A stretch of 64,000 nt of DNA, from contig NC_020908.1 of the NCBI RefSeq assembly GCF_000155735.2, positions 1,927,001 through 1,991,000 on the forward strand, written 5' to 3'. Shown here piece by piece: positions 17,141-26,593 of the stretch. The number at the start of each line of letters is the position of its first letter. The stretch's first letter is position 1. The stretch comes from Octadecabacter arcticus 238 (lineage in GTDB: Bacteria > Pseudomonadota > Alphaproteobacteria > Rhodobacterales > Rhodobacteraceae). The translations under genes were made by a program, and so were the position numbers. The notes under the pieces are model-generated. The model searched no databases. It was not told the DNA's origin and saw only the letters and a list, made by a program, of their open reading frames with translations.

Positions 17141-17733
17141 CCGCAGACCTTTAGCCATTCCCTGACGCGACCCTCTGGATCGTCGTGAAGCGTGATGTCC
17201 GTGACGGCCGAGACAACATCCGCCCCGGCATCAAACGCCCCCGGTGCGCGGTCCGTACTCATCCCACCAATCGCAACGAGGGGGATATCGCCCACGAGGT
17301 CTTTCCACACGCAGAGTTTCTCAATGCCCTGCTGATGCCAGTTCATCTTTTTCAGGATGGTTGGATAGATCGGGCCAAGTGCGATGTAATCAGGGTTCAG
17401 CGCCAGTGCGCGGGCAAGTTCGGCCTTGTCATGGGTCGAAATCCCAAGCTTGAGACCCGCCGCACGGATCGCAGCCACGTCCGCCTCGTCAAGATCCTCC
17501 TGTCCCAGATGGACCCAGTCACAGCCCAAATCAATTGCCAGCTGCCAATGGTCATTGACCACCAGCATTGCACCATGGGCATGGCACAAATCGCGGCCTT
17601 CGGTCAGTTGAGCGCGCAGCGCGTCTTGCGGCTGGTTTTTGATGCGCAGTTGCACAAGCTTGGCTCCCAAAGGCAACACGCGCCGCAGCCACGCCACGTC
17701 ATCAAAAATCGGGTAAAAGCGGGGCAGTGTCAT
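17137..17733 (-). CDS. thiE: Thiamine-phosphate synthase
   Basis: Joins HMP pyrophosphate and the thiazole phosphate to give thiamine phosphate. It is a 198-residue TIM barrel with [44 protein letters not shown] and the phosphate-binding loop VAIGGM. It is coupled to thiG upstream and thiF downstream by ATGA overlaps. A second, more divergent ThiE-like gene is found at 40504-41139. Confidence 0.92.
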   Translation of the reverse strand: MTLPRFYPIFDDVAWLRRVLPLGAKLVQLRIKNQPQDALRAQLTEGRDLCHAHGAMLVVNDHWQLAIDLGCDWVHLGQEDLDEADVAAIRAAGLKLGISTHDKAELARALALNPDYIALGPIYPTILKKMNWHQQGIEKLCVWKDLVGDIPLVAIGGMSTDRAPGAFDAGADVVSAVTDITLHDDPEGRVREWLKVCG

Positions 17734-18500
17734 AGCATCGCCTTTCCAAAGACGGGCGTGGAAGGGGCAGCCATGTCGCGGGCATCCATGGGGTCGGCAC
17801 CCGCGGCCAGCGCGCCTGCTTCTACCGCCAGAGCGAACGCGCGCGCCATCGCTACAGGGTTGCCCGCCTTTGCAACGGCAGTGTTCAACAGGACTGCGTC
17901 ATAGCCCATTTCCATCGCTTGGGCTGCGTGCGAGGGCAGGCCCAGACCTGCATCCACGACCAAAGGAATATCAGGGAAATGCGCACGCAAGCTGCGCAAA
18001 CCGTAGATATTGTTCAGCCCCAGCCCCGTGCCAATGGGTGCGCCCCACGGCATCAAGACTTTGCAGCCGACCTCAACCAGCCGCTCGCAAAGCACCAGAT
18101 CTTCGGTGCAATAGGGAAAGACTTCGAACCCGTCCTCGGCCAATTGTGCGGCAGCGTCAACCAGACCGAAGGGATCGGGTTGCAGGGTATCGGCGTGGCC
18201 GATCACCTCCAGCTTGATCCAGTTGGTATCGAACAGCTCGCGGGCCATCTGGGCTGTGGTCACGGCCTCGCGCGCTGAATAACAGCCTGCGGTGTTGGGA
18301 AGCACGGCAACACCAAGGTCCCTGATCAACGCCCAGAAGTCCTGCCCCGCCTGATCGCCGCCCGCCTCGCGCCGCACAGAGACCGTGGCAATGCCTGCGC
18401 CCGAACGGCGAAAGGCCTCCGCCAGAATCGCGGGCGACGGATATTGTGCGGTGCCCAACATCAGCCTGGATGTCACTTCGGTGCTGTAGAAAGTGGGCAT
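17730..18500 (-). CDS. thiG: Thiazole synthase
   Basis: Forms the thiazole ring from deoxyxylulose phosphate, dehydroglycine and ThiS thiocarboxylate. Lys96 in [10 protein letters not shown] is the Schiff-base lysine. Other blocks are [50 protein letters not shown] and [14 protein letters not shown]. 256 residues, normal. It begins 1 bp after thiS and overlaps thiE by 4 bp. Confidence 0.95.
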   Translation of the reverse strand: MPTFYSTEVTSRLMLGTAQYPSPAILAEAFRRSGAGIATVSVRREAGGDQAGQDFWALIRDLGVAVLPNTAGCYSAREAVTTAQMARELFDTNWIKLEVIGHADTLQPDPFGLVDAAAQLAEDGFEVFPYCTEDLVLCERLVEVGCKVLMPWGAPIGTGLGLNNIYGLRSLRAHFPDIPLVVDAGLGLPSHAAQAMEMGYDAVLLNTAVAKAGNPVAMARAFALAVEAGALAAGADPMDARDMAAPSTPVFGKAML

Positions 18501-18501
18501 T

Positions 18502-18699
18502 CTATCCTCCTTGTCGGGGGGCTATGATTTCGACGCGGTCCCCGTCTTGCAAAGCATGGTCTGCACGCTGTTGCTTGGACACAAAGGCCTCGTTGACCGA
18601 AGTGGCCACCTTGGCCTCGCCTTTACCCAGGTCATCCAAGAGCGCGGCCAGTGTGGGCGCACCGATCTCATGTGCTTCACCGTTCACGATGATCTTCAT
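18502..18699 (-). CDS. thiS: Sulfur carrier protein ThiS
   Basis: A 65-residue ubiquitin-like carrier ending in the required Gly-Gly (IIAPRQGG), which ThiF adenylates and which then carries the thiocarboxylate sulfur to ThiG. The N-terminal strand is [12 protein letters not shown], and ALLDDLG follows. Its first 23 bases overlap the end of thiO, and only 1 bp separates it from thiG. Confidence 0.92.
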   Translation of the reverse strand: MKIIVNGEAHEIGAPTLAALLDDLGKGEAKVATSVNEAFVSKQQRADHALQDGDRVEIIAPRQGG

Positions 18700-19657
18700 A
18701 CCAAACCTCCGGTATTTTGCCTTTCAGCAACAGGTCAGCCGTCATCTGCGCCAATGCAGGTGCAAGCAGAAAACCGTGCCGAAACAGGCCATTTGCGTAA
18801 ATCACATCCCCAATCCGCCGAATGCGCGGTTGGTTGTCGGGAAAGGCAGGGCGTGCATCGACGCCAATCTCCAACAGCTCCGCCTCGCCAAAAGCGGGGT
18901 GCAGGGCGTAGGCGGCATTCATCAGCTCCATCACGGATCGCAGGGTGGCACGTCCGCGTTCGCCGGTTTCGATCTGGGTCGCGCCCAACATGAACACATC
19001 GTCGCCACGCGGCACGATATATAGCGGAAACCGCGGATGAAGCAGTCTCACAGGGCGCGACAGCGTCACGTCGGGGCAGCGGACCACAAGCATCTCGCCC
19101 TTCACGCCGCGCAAATCTGTGAGAGTATCACGCGCAGCAAGGCCACGGCAGTCAATTACCTGCCCTTTGATGTCACCACCAAAACGGACACCCTTTTGAT
19201 CCAGCCGCGCATGCAGCGCGGTCAGGGTCGCGCGGGGGTCAAGATGCCCCTCATCTGCTAAAAACAGCGCCTTGGAAAAACGCTCAGCCAGATGCGGCTC
19301 GTGCTCAGCGATCTGCGTTTTGGACAGGGATGTCGCGGTCGGCGCACGGCGCGCAAAGGTTGCCAGATCGCTTTGATCGCGGTTAAGGGCGACAACAATT
19401 GTGCCCGCGTGATGCACAATTCCTCCGTGGCTTTTCCACCAACTGGCAGCTTTGCGGCCTTGGCGCACAATCTCGGGCTCTGCGCTCACCCCTTCGCAAT
19501 CGGGGGCCAGCATGCCGCCTGCCCACCAAGAACAGGCGTGATCGCCGGGCGCACCTTTGGGATCAATGACTGTGACCTGCGCGCCGCGTGACGACAGTTC
19601 TGCGGCCATGGCAAGGCCACACACGCCGCCGCCAATGATCGTGAAAAGGTCGCTCAT
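18677..19657 (-). CDS. thiO: Glycine oxidase ThiO (FAD-dependent)
   Basis: Oxidises glycine to the dehydroglycine used by ThiG in aerobic thiazole synthesis. The FAD motif is FTIIGGGVCGLAMAAELSSR at residues 5-24, followed by WWAGGMLAPDCEG. The C-terminal part has VDARPAFPDNQPRIRRIGD and GLFRHGFLLAPALA, where FRHG is the usual flavin-contact segment. ATG 19657 overlaps the thiD stop as ATGA, so I use it rather than the ATG two codons upstream. About 326 residues. Use of ThiO rather than ThiH fits an oxygen-respiring host. Confidence 0.9.
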   Translation of the reverse strand: MSDLFTIIGGGVCGLAMAAELSSRGAQVTVIDPKGAPGDHACSWWAGGMLAPDCEGVSAEPEIVRQGRKAASWWKSHGGIVHHAGTIVVALNRDQSDLATFARRAPTATSLSKTQIAEHEPHLAERFSKALFLADEGHLDPRATLTALHARLDQKGVRFGGDIKGQVIDCRGLAARDTLTDLRGVKGEMLVVRCPDVTLSRPVRLLHPRFPLYIVPRGDDVFMLGATQIETGERGRATLRSVMELMNAAYALHPAFGEAELLEIGVDARPAFPDNQPRIRRIGDVIYANGLFRHGFLLAPALAQMTADLLLKGKIPEVWYEDHRER

Positions 19658-20433
19658 TTCCAAAGCGCGTGAAAGTGGTGCACAGGCCCGTGACCTTGTC
19701 CAACGTGCAATTCATCCGCATGCAAGATCGCCTGATGTAGCCATGTGTGCGCATGGCCTACCGCATCGCTCAACGCCATACCCCGCGCCAGGCCCGCAGC
19801 GATTGCAGAGGAATAGGAACATCCCGTGCCGTGGGTGTTGCGGGTGTTCACACGTAGGGCCGAAAAGTCCTGCGTTCCCGTTCGCGACACAAAATGATCG
19901 GTGCAGATCTCGCCGTCTGCATGTCCGCCTTTCATCAAAACCGCACCGACGCCAAGGTCCAAAAGGGCCTTCGCCTGCGCTTGCGTGCTGCCCTCGCCCA
20001 CCAGTTTCAAAGCTTCGGGTAGGTTGGGGGTAAGCAGTGTCGCGCGTGCGAAAAAAATAGATTTCAACGCATCTATCGCACTATCGGCCAGCAACGTATC
20101 GCCTGATTTAGCAACCATCACGGGATCAAGCACAACCGGCCCGGCGTAACCCGCCAGTGCATCCGCCACCGCTGCAATCAGCGACGGTGTCCCCAGCATC
20201 CCGATCTTGACCACGTCAATCTGGATGTCATCCAGAACGGCTTTGATCTGTGCGGCAACAATGTCGTCCGGGATCGGATGAATGGCGGTAACAGCTTTGG
20301 TGTTCTGTGCCGTAACCGCCGTCACAACGGAAGCACCATAAACACCCATTGCCGAAAAGGCCTTAAGATCGGCCTGAATACCAGCCCCGCCGCCAGAATC
20401 GGACCCGGCAATCGTTAACGCCTTAGCTGCCAT
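19654..20433 (-). CDS. thiD: Hydroxymethylpyrimidine/phosphomethylpyrimidine kinase
   Basis: Phosphorylates HMP and then HMP-phosphate, the entry point for salvaged pyrimidine. It is a ribokinase-like fold with ALTIAGSDSGGGAGIQADLK at the N-terminus, VLDPVMVAKSGD, LTPNLPEAL, and the anion-hole segment NTHGTGCSYSSAIAAGLARG. ATG 20433 follows AAGGGG; an upstream in-frame start at 20502 would lie almost against the riboswitch. 259 residues. First gene of the riboswitch-led operon. No thiC, the de novo HMP synthase, is in this window. Confidence 0.93.
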   Translation of the reverse strand: MAAKALTIAGSDSGGGAGIQADLKAFSAMGVYGASVVTAVTAQNTKAVTAIHPIPDDIVAAQIKAVLDDIQIDVVKIGMLGTPSLIAAVADALAGYAGPVVLDPVMVAKSGDTLLADSAIDALKSIFFARATLLTPNLPEALKLVGEGSTQAQAKALLDLGVGAVLMKGGHADGEICTDHFVSRTGTQDFSALRVNTRNTHGTGCSYSSAIAAGLARGMALSDAVGHAHTWLHQAILHADELHVGQGHGPVHHFHALWK

Positions 20434-20505
20434 GTCATAGCCCCTTGGTTCAGGGATCAGGATGGGAAAGGGCGCAGGCCATAACGGATGCGAGGTCCGC
20501 AAGCT

Positions 20506-20583
20506 GTTCCCTCCGCCGGTCCTAACCGGTTCAGGTTCAATGGGTTCGCAGCTTGTGCATCTCAGCCCGGATCAGGGCGCCCC
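20506..20583 (-). promoter_or_regulatory. TPP riboswitch
   Basis: Read on the minus strand, the element has the conserved GGGGCGCCC start, the invariant GGGCTGAGATGC, then CCATTGAACCTGAACCGGTT and the closing GGACCGGCGGAGGGAAC. These are the CUGAGA and ACCUGA cores of the thiamin-pyrophosphate aptamer with its P1, P3 and P5 arms. It lies about 70 bp upstream of thiD and should shut down the whole salvage and synthesis operon when TPP is abundant. Confidence 0.93.
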
Positions 20584-21164
20584 AACAGATATTAACAGCA
20601 TTGCTAAATTGTTAGCACAGACGCGTCAAACGGATAAATGATCGCAGACTGCATGACAGCGTGATTCTGGAGAATACGCCAATTAAATAACAAGACGGTA
20701 TTCGTCCATAAGATGCGCGACAGTAGCCTTGACCAGAAAGTAACGAGCATATGAACTATAGCCTGCGTGGCAAATGAGCAGAACAATAAGGGCCGCTTGT
20801 TGTGTAACCAGATTGTTCGACCCGCTCGCACCAAAAGCGTTGTTTGGATTTGATACCCGAGATCGTATTTTAATGACTGCTATGGTGCATTGTAGCAACC
20901 GACTTGCTGCACCTGCAAGAAAATGCTGCGCCAGCGATAGCCGCAACTGCAAGGGTCTGCATTGTCCGCACAGTGTGAATTCAGACATCACTTGGTTTCG
21001 CGGTTGCGGCGAATGACTGCTATGCGGGCTGCGACCGCAGCATCTTGAACCTTGGGCCAACGGCAGCAAGGGGCCGTTTGCGGCATGAAAAAAAGCTCAT
21101 CCATTGGGGTTTTAAACGTACGAAGGCTGATCTTGCAACAAGTCGTCAAGCCGCCAAAATCACC
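20584..21164. other. Gene-poor region between the riboswitch and the hisA-like gene
   Basis: No convincing gene. The promoter of the thiamin operon should lie just beyond 20583. Two similar words, AATGACTGCTATGGTGC at 20873 and AATGACTGCTATGCGGG at 21013, suggest a degenerate dispersed repeat. Confidence 0.55.
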
Positions 21165-21908
21165 TCAGATGAATTTCGCCTGAACCTCTCCATCGGGTTT
21201 GAAAACTTCCATCGCAACCTCGATATCGATACTGCGATCAAACAAGGCGCGCCCAATTAAGACCCCTGAGACAAACGGCACGTACTTCAGCCTCGACAGG
21301 TCATCAAGCGTTCGCGCCAGTCCCCTTGCGATCACCGGTGTCCGCGTTTCGCTAGCGAGTTGCGTGATCAAGGCAACACTGTCCTCGGCATCACCAATGT
21401 CTGCATCAATATCGGTCACGATGATCGCCGCGAAAGGAACATTTTCAAATGCTTTGAGAAATGCAGAAGGCGTAAAGGAACTTTTCTCTCGCCAACCATC
21501 GCTAACTACGACCCCCTCATAGACATCAACCGCGAGCACGATCTGATCGGGAAAAAGCTTTGCGGCTTCTTTAACGATGTCGGACTGAAGCAAGGCCAGA
21601 GTGCCGACAACGATGCGCCCGACACCTTGGTCGATCCAGTAAGCGATGCGTTCCAAGCTTCGAAAGCCACCACCCAATTGCACTTGAATGCCTGCCGTAA
21701 GAATGATCTCGCGGATGAGATCAGCGTTGCGTTCATCGCCCGACATAGCATCAAAATCAGTGATATGTAGCCATTGCGCGCCAGCTTCGACGAAACTCTT
21801 CGCTTTTTCTACTGGATCGAGGTGCCAGATCTGGGGCTCCTCAGTACGACCGCGAAATAGGCTAACACATCGGCCATCAAGCAGTTCAATCATTGGATAG
21901 AGGATCAT
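21165..21908 (-). CDS. HisA-like TIM-barrel protein (paralogue with altered active site)
   Basis: A 247-residue barrel clearly of the HisA/HisF family: WLHITDFDAMSGDERN, VQLGGGFRSLERIAYWI, RIVVGTLAL, VLAVDVYEG. True HisA has Asp at the catalytic position of strand 1 (PAIDLKDG); here the segment is PMIELLDG with Glu8. The second catalytic Asp, about residue 128, is present. There are no other his genes nearby and the gene is isolated by gaps on both sides. It may be a HisA paralogue with another substrate or a weakly active isomerase; the sequence does not decide. Confidence 0.8.
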   Translation of the reverse strand: MILYPMIELLDGRCVSLFRGRTEEPQIWHLDPVEKAKSFVEAGAQWLHITDFDAMSGDERNADLIREIILTAGIQVQLGGGFRSLERIAYWIDQGVGRIVVGTLALLQSDIVKEAAKLFPDQIVLAVDVYEGVVVSDGWREKSSFTPSAFLKAFENVPFAAIIVTDIDADIGDAEDSVALITQLASETRTPVIARGLARTLDDLSRLKYVPFVSGVLIGRALFDRSIDIEVAMEVFKPDGEVQAKFI

Positions 21909-22202
21909 GGCAAACTTCCTTTTAATCGGTGTTCGAGTCTTGGGCGCTTATCAGGCGTAGCAGCGGTTCGGCTCCCAATCGCGAGAAAATGCGACCAGTC
22001 TCGCACGAATTAAGACAGAATGGGAAAACCCTACCGAAATGGTTCGAGGACGGAAGTTTTGGTCCGTCTGCACACCGACGGTTGATTCTGATTAAATGCT
22101 GCGCTCTGCACGAATGGCTGCAATGACGGGCCGCGCCACAGCATTGTCTTTTATGGTTGAACGGCCGGTTGGGGCCGTTCGCGTTGATGGTTTGATCTAC
22201 AC

Positions 22203-23633
22203 CTATTTTAATTTGACCCAAAACGACGTTTTACGATCATGAGCCATGCGGAGCGTTTGAAAATAGTCGGCGTGGGATTCGAATGTGCCATAGTCTTGGA
22301 TGGCACCTTCAAGGGCTGAACAGTCCATCAGATGATCCGCCGCATGACCGTAGCGTGACGAACGTCCCTCACCTAAGGAATAGTCGATCATCGCACGCCA
22401 CAACAGAACCGCAGGTAGCGGGTGGCGTTCTCGCAGAGCTTCGGCAGCAGGCGTCAATATATCATAGCGATTACCGTCGACCTCATCCGATCGGTTTTCA
22501 ATCAGTTGGGCAGCAGACAGCAAGTCGGGCCATTCTAGAAAAAAGGACAATGCTGTGGAAAAACTCGGATAGTCCAGAACGTGTGCTCTTGCCTTTTCTT
22601 CTGCCTCAACATCCTCAAAGTCGGGAAGACCTTTAATATAGGTACGCAAATGAGGTTGATCGAGCGTCTTTATAAAGCAAGACCAGCGGTGTGCTTGCGC
22701 ATCTTTGGTACGCCCCAATGCTTCGAGAGTAGCGAGGTAACTGTGGTTCCACGCCTCTTGCCCAAAGTCGCGCCCGTCTTGTTCCACATCATCCAAAAGC
22801 GTCAATGCGTCATCAGTGCGGCCTTCTTTAATAAATAGCAGTGCGACCTCGGCAGCGACATCTTTGTGTCTCAGATCATTTGGCGTGTATTGCGCGACAT
22901 AGGCGTGCGTATCACCTGCCGCCGCTGCGATTTCCTGAAGGCAGGACTGAACGAACCGTTCTTTACGCTCAGCGGCATAATCAGCATGGCCCCCGCGCAA
23001 CTCCCGGAGGAACAATATTGCATCGTGCTGTTCGGCTTCAACATCAATTGACTGAGCCGCGAAATCTTCGACGTGCTGCCTTAGCTGATCTAAGCCGCTC
23101 GCCCCAAGCGTGTCCGAGAGAATTCCAATTATCCCGTCCCATTCCCCGTACCCGTTGTCTTGGATGACATTCCAAACCTGCGCAGCCAGAGCATCAACGC
23201 TCAACAACGCCAAAGGTGCGATAGCTTCAAAATGCAAAATAGCGGATCGGAAAACATCGCCAACATCGCCCCGGCTATCGTCAACGCGTTCATAGATAGA
23301 TGGGGCAATTTCGATAAATTGCCAAAGCAACTCAAACGCAGACGATGGGTCCTCTGGCGCGATTTTTTCAACGATCATTACCACTTGTGTATCAATATCT
23401 TTGATCAAAGCTTTACGTTTGTGCCAGCCTACAAAACTGTTTGATTTTCGCAATGTCACAAGGCGTTTTCGGATTGCATGCACAAGCTCTGACGCACCCA
23501 GATTGTGGCTTAATTCCAATCGCAGACGACGTTTGATGTCCGCACTGCCGGTGCTCACCTCGATCAAGAGGTCCGCCAATTTTTTAGCACCAAGAGCTTC
23601 AAGGTTATCTGTGTTCAAAGTCTTTTTTGACAT
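22203..23633 (-). CDS. DUF6880 family protein
   Basis: A 476-residue helical-repeat protein starting SKKTLNTDNLEALGAKKLAD. The N-terminal block (KLADLLIEVSTGSADIKRRL) and the later repeat-like helices (AEVALLFIKEGRTDDALTLL, AAEALRERHPLPAVLLWRAM) match what I recall of DUF6880, whose function is unknown. No enzyme motif, signal peptide or membrane segment is seen. The TPR-like makeup suggests protein-protein contacts. It is not in an operon: about 290 and 470 bp of gene-free DNA flank it. Confidence 0.75.
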   Translation of the reverse strand: MSKKTLNTDNLEALGAKKLADLLIEVSTGSADIKRRLRLELSHNLGASELVHAIRKRLVTLRKSNSFVGWHKRKALIKDIDTQVVMIVEKIAPEDPSSAFELLWQFIEIAPSIYERVDDSRGDVGDVFRSAILHFEAIAPLALLSVDALAAQVWNVIQDNGYGEWDGIIGILSDTLGASGLDQLRQHVEDFAAQSIDVEAEQHDAILFLRELRGGHADYAAERKERFVQSCLQEIAAAAGDTHAYVAQYTPNDLRHKDVAAEVALLFIKEGRTDDALTLLDDVEQDGRDFGQEAWNHSYLATLEALGRTKDAQAHRWSCFIKTLDQPHLRTYIKGLPDFEDVEAEEKARAHVLDYPSFSTALSFFLEWPDLLSAAQLIENRSDEVDGNRYDILTPAAEALRERHPLPAVLLWRAMIDYSLGEGRSSRYGHAADHLMDCSALEGAIQDYGTFESHADYFQTLRMAHDRKTSFWVKLK

Positions 23634-24105
23634 GGTTCAAGTTTGTCAGTTTGAGTGAGCGAAAGAAAGTACCCTTCAGAACGTTTCACTGGTCACGTTA
23701 CTTTGCAGACGCGGCGAAAGTCCGGTCTAACGGGCCGCACCGCATCATGCCCAACGACCAGCCAATGACCGCAATGGGCCGGAAGTGTCGAAACCCGCAC
23801 GCAGGATTAGGCCACCTTTTTATGCGCAAGCAGTTGGGTCAAGACATCGCCGACAATTTCTAACGACCGGACCCGCGCAGCGTGATCGTGGATCATATCT
23901 GTTGGGGTCGTGATTTCAATGTACGCGATGCTTTAGCTTTGGCCTTGAATGTAGTTACCTCAAACGAACCAACCATCCAGCACCTGCAAGTCACACAACT
24001 TGTCCATACCTAGTGTCTCGCCAAGTATACGCAAACTTTTAAAGTGCTTTCGGAAAGTCACCAGACGCATTAGGCACGACTATCTTCACAATTCTGGAGC
24101 ATGTC
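23634..24105. other. Gene-poor region
   Basis: About 470 bp without a supported gene. It contains GGGCCGCACCGCATCATGCC followed by CCAATGACCGCAATGGGCC, again similar in style to the other gene-poor gaps. YaeQ's promoter should be in the last 100 bp. Confidence 0.5.
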
Positions 24106-24651
24106 ATGGCGCAAAAAGCTACCATCTACAAAGTTGAGCTTTCCGTCTCCGATATGGATCGCCATTATTATGAGACTCACAAACTAACTGTGGCAAAACA
24201 TCCCTCAGAGACGGATGAAAGACTGATGGTGCGTATCCTCGCCTTTTCCCTGAATGCCCATGAGCAACTGGAAATGACCAAGGGTCTTTCAACGGATGAT
24301 GAGCCGGACATTTGGCAGAAAAGCCTGAGTGGCGAGCTGGAATTGTGGGTGGCTCTGGGCCTTCCGAGCGAGAAGGTTGTGCGTCAGTCCTGTGGCAAAG
24401 CCAGCAAGGTGATCGTCTATAGTTACGGTGGCAGGACCGCTGAGATGTGGTGGGAAAAGCTCAAAAACAACACTACTCGTTTTGATAATCTTCAGGTCAT
24501 GAATTTTTTGCAAGAAGAGACCCGTGATCTTGGCGAGCTGGCAAATCGCTCGATGAAGGTGCAGGTAAATATTCAGGATGGTGAAGTCATGGTCGGCGTA
24601 GACGATCGCATCGTTTACGTGACCCCGATCAAATGGAAAAATGCCGCGTAG
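24106..24651 (+). CDS. yaeQ: YaeQ family protein
   Basis: A 181-residue member of the YaeQ family, which has a fold related to PD-(D/E)XK nucleases and no firmly established role. Family blocks are MAQKATIYKVELSVSDMDRH, KHPSETDERLMVRILAFSL, DEPDIWQKSLSGELELWVAL, GKASKVIVYSY and YVTPIKW at the end. The ATG follows CTGGAGCATGTC. The nearest plus-strand gene downstream is the exonuclease, 140 bp away. Confidence 0.9.
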   Translation: MAQKATIYKVELSVSDMDRHYYETHKLTVAKHPSETDERLMVRILAFSLNAHEQLEMTKGLSTDDEPDIWQKSLSGELELWVALGLPSEKVVRQSCGKASKVIVYSYGGRTAEMWWEKLKNNTTRFDNLQVMNFLQEETRDLGELANRSMKVQVNIQDGEVMVGVDDRIVYVTPIKWKNAA

Positions 24652-24791
24652 TTGACTTGTCTGTACAGTATCCAAAGAAATGAAATGCTTTGTGACGCCC
24701 CACATTCATTAGATCCGACGTGCAAAAGATCGCGACGGACAAGATGCATCGCAGCGCGGGGTAAGATAGTTTCACAAGCGTAGGACAGCGA

Positions 24792-25412
24792 ATGGTGGAC
24801 GTGTTGAACAGATTTGGACATCTCAAGACGCCGCCTGCAGGGCCTTTTCGTTTTATCGCATTGGACGTCGAAACAGCGGGTAAAACGATCGCCGGCATAT
24901 GCCAGATCGGGCTTTGCTTTGTCAGCAACACAGGGGCTGTTCAGACCTATTCAGTATTGATCGAACCCGAGGAACCATTTGAGCCGTTCAACACCGAACT
25001 GCATGGGATTTCATCCGATACTGTTGCGGGCGCCGGAACATTTCCAGAGGTCTATGCGGCTTTGTTTGACCTTTTGAACACACACAGCCTCGTTCAGCAC
25101 AGCACATTTGATGAAAAGGCCTTAACATCCGCTTGCGCGCGGTATGGCTTGCCAATGATAACGTCACATTGGACCAACAGCGTCACAGTTGCCCGTCAGG
25201 CATGGCCCGCGTTGAAAGGAGCCGGCGGGCATGGTCTTGCAAACCTCAAAAAGCACCTTGGGCTTGAGTTTCATCACCATGACGCTGGGGAAGACGCGCG
25301 TGCCTCAGCCACAGTCATATTGAGGGCAGAAGACGTTCTGGGCATGCCGTTGTCCCACCTCACTATCAAACGCCAGCTGGCGTTTCAGTTTGAAAACCGC
25401 TCAGGGGACTAG
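24792..25412 (+). CDS. DnaQ-like 3'-5' exonuclease domain protein
   Basis: A 206-residue DEDDh exonuclease. ExoI motif IALDVETAG carries the first Asp and Glu; ExoII is the LVQHSTFDEKAL region; ExoIII is FHHHDAGEDARASA with the general-base His and last Asp. The protein is short and has no other domain, as in stand-alone proofreading or RNase T-like exonucleases, and is distinct from a full DnaQ. Function in DNA repair or RNA trimming is inferred. It precedes the tRNA-Gly gene by about 160 bp. Confidence 0.85.
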   Translation: MVDVLNRFGHLKTPPAGPFRFIALDVETAGKTIAGICQIGLCFVSNTGAVQTYSVLIEPEEPFEPFNTELHGISSDTVAGAGTFPEVYAALFDLLNTHSLVQHSTFDEKALTSACARYGLPMITSHWTNSVTVARQAWPALKGAGGHGLANLKKHLGLEFHHHDAGEDARASATVILRAEDVLGMPLSHLTIKRQLAFQFENRSGD

Positions 25413-25571
25413 CCGCGAATGGCCGGATTGGCGAAGCTGCACTGAAGCATTTAAGTAGATCGTTAAGGTGCGGCCTGGGCTGTTTATTGCAGTCGTTTGT
25501 GCTTGTTAGCGAAACGTTGCCCATCGATGTCTTGACGCCCTTAAGTCCATGAAATATACACCATATTGTAA

Positions 25572-25646
25572 GCGGGCGTTGTGTAATGGTTAAGACCCCA
25601 GTTTTCCAAACTGGAGATGCGGGTTCGATTCCCGCCGCCCGCTCCA
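25572..25646 (+). tRNA. tRNA-Gly(TCC)
   Basis: The acceptor arms GCGGGCG and CGCCCGC pair perfectly. The D-arm contains GTAATGGTTAA, the anticodon stem-loop is CCAGT-TTTCCAA-ACTGG with anticodon TCC, the T-loop is GGTTCGATTCC, and CCA is encoded at 25644-25646. The IS cluster begins about 330 bp downstream, a typical place for insertions. Confidence 0.95.
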
Positions 25647-25979
25647 GAAAAAATTCATTTCCGACACTTAACCTACAAAAAAGCGCTGAACGTTTAGTTA
25701 TGCCTTTGTAAACATAAGTTTTATCCAGGTTTGCGCGCCAGCTTTCCAAGCAAGTGATCGCACACTCCGTGAAAACATTTACACTTTGTGTCAATTAATG
25801 CGCATTCCGCGAAATAAAATTTCGTGCAAATTACCTTCAAATTTACGGCGACTGAGTGAATAGCTTTGTTGAGCAACCGTTATTCATTAGGTGTTCCATC
25901 CCGGATGATCACATTGATCCTCGGCGTTCGGCCTTTTTCATGGCAAGGTCGGTTTTAGAGGACATTCGGAAGGAGAAAC
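25647..25979. other. Gene-free stretch downstream of tRNA-Gly
   Basis: About 330 bp, AT-rich, with no supported gene. The last 100 bp probably carry the left end of the IS481-type element. I see no duplicated tRNA 3' end that would mark an attachment site. Confidence 0.5.
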
Positions 25980-26593
25980 GTGACGCTCGTTCGACTGCAG
26001 AGCCAAGCGACGACAACACCGAAGATTAGAGCGGCCATTCAAGCCAGTGCCGATCCGGCCTGGATGGTGGGTGAACGCTTTGGCATTTCTGAGCAGACTG
26101 TTTTGAAGTGGCGTCACCGCGACAGCGTCGAAGACCGCAGTCACACACCACATCGCTTGCAGACGACGCTCACGCCAGCGCAGGAGGTTGTTGCGGTGGC
26201 GTTGCGTAAGACGCTTTTGGTGTCACTTGATGACTTTCTTGCAGTGGTCCGGGAGTTTCTGAATCCGAACGTTTCACGCTCGGGCTTGGGTCGATGCTTG
26301 CGTCGACATGGGGTGGGCAATCTGCGCGAGCTGAAGGTCAAAGAGGCAAGGCCGAAGCACAGCGCCTTCAAGGCCTATGCGCCGGGCTACCTGCACATTG
26401 ACGTTAAATATCTGCCGCAAATGGCGGATCAGACATCACGCCGGTATCTGTTTGTCGCCATCGATCGCGCCACGCGGTGGATGTTCATTGGTATCTATAG
26501 CAACAAAACGGCCGCCAATGCCCGACGTTTCCTGCGTGACCTTGAGCGCGCGTGTCCGCTGCACATTCGCACCATTCTTACGGATAACGTCCT
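25980..26593 (+). pseudogene. IS481-family transposase, 3'-truncated
   Basis: Starts with GTG 25980 behind GGAAGGAG. The N-terminus holds two helix-turn-helix segments (WMVGERFGISEQTVLKWRHR), followed by the rve integrase core with HIDVKYLPQM (first Asp) and FVAIDRATRWMFIGIY. The frame reaches THIRTILTDN-type sequence (second Asp) and is then broken at about 26593. The conserved continuation (NGKEFTD and the catalytic Glu region) is absent and unrelated residues run to a stop at 26660. About 90 residues of the usual protein are missing. Confidence 0.85.

Noticed and set aside
25366..25794. 142-codon minus-strand frame over tRNA-Gly
   Set aside because: It covers a clear tRNA gene on the other strand and the end of the exonuclease gene.
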